Part shown: positions 61,201 to 64,000 of the stretch, piece after piece | How the letters are laid out: the number at the start of each line of letters is the position of its first letter | How positions within the stretch are numbered: the first letter of the stretch is position 1 | Origin: DATBVX01 sp035263105 | Lineage (GTDB): Bacteria > Pseudomonadota > Gammaproteobacteria > Steroidobacterales > Steroidobacteraceae | Reading direction: 5' to 3' | Assembly: GCA_035263105.1 (NCBI GenBank) | Contig: DATFRO010000083.1 | Coordinates: forward strand, 1 to 64,000 | DNA length: 64,000 bases | Translations under genes and position numbers: made by a program | Notes under the pieces: model-generated | The model's database searches: none | Told to the model about the DNA's origin: nothing | Seen by the model: only the letters and a program-made list of their open reading frames with translations

Positions 61201-62549
61201 TTGATGCGCACCGAAGTGGAGGTGAGCGCGGTGGCAACCACGTTGCCGGGCACCGACGGCGGTGTGGAATCCTGTGGCGTCGTCGCCGAAGCCGAGTTCG
61301 ATGGGGCCGACACGTTCCCATCGCCATCGAACGCACGCACGACGTAGCTGTGCGTCGAGGTCGGCGCGAGACCGGTGTCGGTGAAGGTGAGCACCGTGGC
61401 GGCGACCGTGGTGAGCGGGTTGGCGCTGCCGTCGCGGAAGATGCGATAGCCGGCGAGTCCCGAGCCGCCGCTGTCGGTGGAAGGCAGCCAGGTGACGACG
61501 ATGCTCTGCGACGTGTTCGCGGTGGCCGCGACACCCAGGGGAACCGTGGGAGGCGTCGTATCGGAAGCGGCACCTGTCGTCGCGGTCGCGGTATTCGAGA
61601 AGGCCGAGGCATTGTTCGCGCCGTCGATCGCGCGCACCGCGTAGGTATAGGTCGTGGACGGGCTCACCGTCGAATCGATGAAGCTCGTCGCATTGCCGGG
61701 TGCGTCGCTGATCTTCACGCCGTCGCGCTGAATCTCGTAGCGCTGAATTCCGGAAGCGTCGGTGGAGGCCATCCAGTTCAGCGTTATCGTGGCGGCGCCC
61801 TGCGCGGTCGCCGTGAGACCGCCCGGCACCGTCGGTGGCGTCGTGTCCTGCGGAACCGGTGTCGTCACGCTGACCGGCGTCGACGGGGCGGAGACATTTC
61901 CTGCGCCGTCGAAGGCACGCACGACATACATATACGCGGTGCCCGCCGTCAGATTGATATCGGAATAGTTCGCGACCGCAACCGTCGCGACCGGTGTCGC
62001 GTTGCCGTTGCGGAAAATACGGTAACCCGCGAGTCCCGAGCCGCCCGTGTCGGCGGATGCATCCCACGTGAGGTTGACCTGGGTTGGTCCGCTCGCCACC
62101 GCCTTCACGTTGGCGGGCACGGCCGGCGCGACTGTGTCTGCCGCCGATGGCGTTCGTATCTGCACCACCGGCGTCGGATCGGATTGGTTGGGCGGTGAAG
62201 CATCGTCGAAAGCGACGACGAAGTAGCCGTACATGGTCGCGGGTGCGACGGTCGCGTCGGTATAGGTCGTGGTGGTGACCGAGGCGAGCATGGTGGACAG
62301 ATCGCTGCGGAAGACGCGATAGCCCGCGGTATCGGCGTCCGGCGATGCGGTCCACTGCAACTGCACGTGCTGCGGATCCGGCGCGGTCAGCTGCAATCCG
62401 GTGGGTGCAGCCGGCGGCGTGTTGTCAGCATTGTGGTTGTCGACGCCGACGAGATCGCAGGCGGACAGGAAACAGCAAACGGCGAGCGCACCAAGACGCG
62501 TACGCGAAGTGTTGATGATCAACGACCCACCCTGAACTGCCTCACGCAT
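58284..62549 (-). CDS. Lipoprotein: seven FN3 domains + PQQ sugar dehydrogenase-like domain + diheme cytochrome-like domain
   Basis: This 1421-residue protein has a lipobox LSAC (Cys31). Seven fibronectin type III repeats of about 95 residues (roughly 50-710) follow. Then a soluble sugar/sorbosone dehydrogenase-like propeller (about 720-1105; LLGIAFHPNYASNGRVFLSY, LYIGFGDGGSGGDPGNRSQN, YAYGLRNPWRWSFDRA, GGNYGWHIREGRHCF). The last 300 residues fit TIGR03806 (WSDGAAKDRWMALPNG) and carry two CxxCH heme motifs, CLQCH (about 1245) and CSQCH (about 1326). The design is an extracellular oxidase that passes electrons to its own hemes. The ATG at 62549 was chosen; a TTG at 62573 is the longer option. 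It is unrelated to the EPS operon by position. Confidence 0.87.
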   Translation of the reverse strand: MREAVQGGSLIINTSRTRLGALAVCCFLSACDLVGVDNHNADNTPPAAPTGLQLTAPDPQHVQLQWTASPDADTAGYRVFRSDLSTMLASVTTTTYTDATVAPATMYGYFVVAFDDASPPNQSDPTPVVQIRTPSAADTVAPAVPANVKAVASGPTQVNLTWDASADTGGSGLAGYRIFRNGNATPVATVAVANYSDINLTAGTAYMYVVRAFDGAGNVSAPSTPVSVTTPVPQDTTPPTVPGGLTATAQGAATITLNWMASTDASGIQRYEIQRDGVKISDAPGNATSFIDSTVSPSTTYTYAVRAIDGANNASAFSNTATATTGAASDTTPPTVPLGVAATANTSQSIVVTWLPSTDSGGSGLAGYRIFRDGSANPLTTVAATVLTFTDTGLAPTSTHSYVVRAFDGDGNVSAPSNSASATTPQDSTPPSVPGNVVATALTSTSVRINWSASADTGGSGLNGYRIYRDGVLKTTAAASATSFTDSTVAPSTTYAYRVSAIDNANNESAQSPAANVTTPADSTAPTVPANVRAVAAGPTQVNVTWDASTDTGGSGLAGYRIFRDGGATPIATVTVASYSDINLTAGTTYTYVIRAFDGAGNVSAPSTPVSATTPVPADTTPPTVPGSLTVTSVTETQVGLSWSASTDTGGSGLQGYRVIRNGAQIGTPTATNFTDTTVSVGVTYTYTVRAADNAGNVSADSNSVQATPQASAGSGLDSRPSNTTCLAPNQPTTNTSVTTQRVFPTLSFTEPIAMRQAPGEPNNWYIVEQPGTIQRFDATAANPTKTQWADLQGIVNDTSQEAGLLGIAFHPNYASNGRVFLSYTGAGASPFQSHISEFRRGANGLLDPTTERIFLRLDQPFDNHNGGNILFGPDGNLYIGFGDGGSGGDPGNRSQNRNLLFGKILRINVDGATPYTIPSDNPYAGNPLCSAGSGSASCPEIYAYGLRNPWRWSFDRAATEPDLWLADVGQDMWEEVDRIVNGGNYGWHIREGRHCFSPASNCPLTANGAPLIDPIAEYDHSIGASVTGGYVYRGSAIPSLIGRYVFADFETGRLMYLATNASGGYDRRDLIVSTGFNIATFAEDASGELYFTDYGGGLYKIVPGTGTITDTIPLDLINTGCVSLVDPKQPALGLIPYAPNAPFWSDGAAKDRWMALPNGQQITIGADGDWAFPNGTVLMKNFKLGNQLIETRLFMRHPDTGNWGGYTYQWNAAQTVATLIKGGLITHIPSPVNQDWIYPSEAQCLQCHTNAAGRSLGLETAQLNGSITYPQTGRTANQLTTLNAIGMFTTPLTQPPSALPAYPNPYGTTGTVADRARAWLHTNCSQCHRPTGGTPSNMDLRFSTAIGSTNTCNAAPNSGDLGLGGAARLIVPGNAANSLIYVRLSRRDLFQMPPLATNQVDTAGAALIQSWINSMSATCQ
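60420..62430 (-). repeat. Seven FN3 repeats
   Basis: Seven tandem copies of about 95 codons with DTTPPTVP at the start of most units and GSGLAGYRIFRDG in the middle. Units 2 and 6 are nearly the same (GPTQVN.TWDAS.DTGGSGL), which points to recent duplication or gene conversion. Confidence 0.8.
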
Positions 62550-62666
62550 CACGCGAAAAACAGCCGCCGTCAAATGTTCGTGTTCAGGATCGTGTCATGG
62601 GTATTGAAAGTGCGCCAGACGTCGGCGCATGGCGACAGTTCGTTGCAGAAAATTCCATCCTCAATA

Positions 62667-62682
62667 TGTCGAAAAATCGACA
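62667..62682. promoter_or_regulatory. Palindrome TGTCGA-AAAA-TCGACA
   Basis: Perfect 6-bp arms with a four-A spacer, about 120 bases upstream of the 1421-residue lipoprotein gene, in the 212-base interval before the isomerase gene. It looks like a regulator-binding site; the protein is unknown. Confidence 0.4.
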
Positions 62683-62761
62683 ACGCGCTGGATCACCCGG
62701 AACATCGCGACCGTGTCGATCGCGCATTGCCGGCAGTCGCGATGCGCGTCAGGGACACGGC

Positions 62762-63622
62762 TCAGCGCGACGCGGCGGAGACACGCTCCGCGGCCGGCGG
62801 CTCGATCACCACCGTGTATCGTCGCCGCAGCTCGTCGTAGTGGCGCTCGCTCGCCTCGCGTGTATTGGCGCTGGTCCAGTCGCGCTGCACCCGCTCACGC
62901 ACTTCGGCGAGTGCCGGCATGCGCGCCTCGGTGCGGCGCACGAGTTGCACCAGGTGCAGACCGTAGGCCGACTGCAGCGGTCCGGACCACGCGTTGATGC
63001 TCAGGCCCGGCATCGCCGAGGCGAAGTCCTTGCCGAAGGTGTCGGCGATCTGGCCGGCCGTCGCCTCACTCATCGCGGAGGGCAAGAGCGTTACATCGCC
63101 GAGGTGAAACGCGACCGCGTCCGGATCGGAGCGGCGCAACGTCGTGAGGACCGCCTCCGCGTCGCGCTGCATGCGCGAGCCGTGCCGCTTGGGATCGAAG
63201 TACACCTGCCGAAAGGTGAACGTCGGTGCGATCTCGAAGTCGGAGCGATGCGAATCGAGCCACGCCTGCAATTCGGCCTCGGTGGGTTCCTCGACGTCCG
63301 CACCCTCGCTCAGGACCTCCATCCGGGCGCGCACGCGGTTGCGAATCACCGGGTCATCGCGGTCGAGCCCGAGCGCGACGCCCTCACGATAGAGCACTTC
63401 CTCACGGATGTAGCCCTGCACCAGCCCGTCGAGCTCCTGCGCCGTCGGCGCACGCTGCCAGGCGCGCTCGAACTGCTCGCGCATCGCGGCGATGCGCTCC
63501 TGGGTGACGACGATCTGTCCACGCTCTGCGTCTCTTCCCTGGGACACGAAGCGATAGCCGACGAACAGCAGCAGTCCAAGAACCAGGAAATGCAGCAGCG
63601 GCTCGCGGAGCACGCGCGCCAT
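62762..63622 (-). CDS. Parvulin-type peptidyl-prolyl isomerase
   Basis: This 286-residue protein has a membrane anchor (LLHFLVLGLLLFVGYRFV) near its N-terminus and a long helical SurA-like arm (QGYIREEVLYREGVALGLDR). The PPIase domain follows (FTFRQVYFDPKR, PLQSAYGLHLVQLVRRTE). It should act in the periplasm on outer-membrane or secreted proteins. The ATG at 63622 overlaps the stop of the upstream WYL gene (ATGA); the longer frame to 63667 is not needed. Catalytic residues were not checked one by one. Confidence 0.85.
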   Translation of the reverse strand: MARVLREPLLHFLVLGLLLFVGYRFVSQGRDAERGQIVVTQERIAAMREQFERAWQRAPTAQELDGLVQGYIREEVLYREGVALGLDRDDPVIRNRVRARMEVLSEGADVEEPTEAELQAWLDSHRSDFEIAPTFTFRQVYFDPKRHGSRMQRDAEAVLTTLRRSDPDAVAFHLGDVTLLPSAMSEATAGQIADTFGKDFASAMPGLSINAWSGPLQSAYGLHLVQLVRRTEARMPALAEVRERVQRDWTSANTREASERHYDELRRRYTVVIEPPAAERVSAASR

Positions 63623-64000
63623 CACGCAGGCTCTCCCTGCGCCATTCGCTGCATGCGTTCGGCACACTTGAGCAGCGCCGTGCGCAGTTCCTTCGGCCGG
63701 CGGATCTCGAACTCGAAGGGCAGGCGCGACAGCTCGCGGGCGAACCAGTCGAGATTGTCCGCCTGCGCGCGCAGCAGCACGCCTTCCTCGAGCGGCTCGA
63801 GCAGGCCGAGCGAAGGAAACAGCTCACGCTGGGCTTTGTGCAGCTCGGTCTTGAGGAGAACCTCGATGAGGTGCGCGCGCGGCATCGTGGCGATCGAGAA
63901 CGCGAGATGGCCGAGAGCATCGAACTCCTTCGGCCGGATGAACTCGACTTCGAGCGGCTGCACCGACAGCACGCGGTCGAGCCGGAAGGAGCGCAGGCCG
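63622..64000 (-). CDS. WYL-domain transcriptional regulator, C-terminal part
   Basis: The gene enters from the right edge. The visible 125 codons start GLRSFRLDRVLSVQPL, the typical end of a WYL domain, followed by the WCX-type C-terminal domain (HLIEVLLKTELHKAQRELFP, EEGVLLRAQADNLDWFAREL). These YafY/PafBC-like regulators bind DNA with an N-terminal helix-turn-helix that is outside the window. Its stop overlaps the isomerase start by four bases, so they are co-transcribed. Confidence 0.83.
   Translation of the reverse strand, partial: GLRSFRLDRVLSVQPLEVEFIRPKEFDALGHLAFSIATMPRAHLIEVLLKTELHKAQRELFPSLGLLEPLEEGVLLRAQADNLDWFARELSRLPFEFEIRRPKELRTALLKCAERMQRMAQGEPA

Overview
The window is GC-rich bacterial DNA, densely coded, with many 4-base ATGA/GTGA overlaps and several GTG starts. 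It is dominated by an exosortase A (XrtA/PEP-CTERM) exopolysaccharide locus of the kind found in Beta- and Gammaproteobacteria. A Gammaproteobacterium of the Nevskiales/Steroidobacter type is my guess from gene content, not from a search. Family names (TIGRFAM labels) are recalled from knowledge; no database was queried.

Layout. The left edge (1-264) holds the N-terminus of a secreted LamG-like protein, followed by a Wzx-type flippase (653-2164, minus). Next comes a plus-strand group: an uncharacterised tandem-Cys protein, a family 2 glycosyltransferase, an exosortase-associated acyl-CoA ligase and a PLP decarboxylase (2370-7203). At 7217-14892, minus strand, lie two very large secreted proteins. 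They share eleven copies of one Ig-like repeat and carry polysaccharide-lyase-like domains. Their leader (14893-15451) holds a near-consensus sigma-54 promoter and a GEMM-I cyclic-di-GMP riboswitch. A minus-strand operon (20496-15452) then gives a GNAT protein, a TPR protein, an acyl carrier protein, exosortase hydrolases 2 and 1, and a glycosyltransferase. A plus-strand asparagine-synthase-like gene (20655-22523) is divergent from it. The main EPS operon reads on the minus strand from 47547 down to 22520, eighteen genes with little or no space: EpsB-type sugar transferase, PrsK, PrsR, PrsT, export protein, Wzz-like protein, tyrosine autokinase, outer-membrane protein, deacetylase, FemAB, glycosyltransferase, XrtA-EpsI, glycosyltransferase, amidotransferase, two glycosyltransferases, O-ligase and a second deacetylase.

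The EPS locus stops at a tRNA-Glu/tRNA-Ala pair and gltX. To the right lie two winged-helix/TPR regulators, a 1011-residue lipoprotein, a three-gene DsrE-like operon, a 1421-residue FN3/sugar dehydrogenase/diheme cytochrome lipoprotein, a parvulin-like isomerase and the C-terminus of a WYL regulator at the right edge.

How it may work together. EpsB should start the lipid-linked glycan. The glycosyltransferases, deacetylases and amidotransferase extend and modify it; Wzx, the Wzz-like protein, the kinase and the export protein move it out; XrtA processes PEP-CTERM proteins. PrsK/PrsR is a two-component pair whose regulator is a sigma-54 activator. The most interesting point is that the embedded surface-protein module seems to be controlled by both sigma-54 and c-di-GMP, and its first gene looks like an in-frame fusion of two GlyGly-CTERM proteins.
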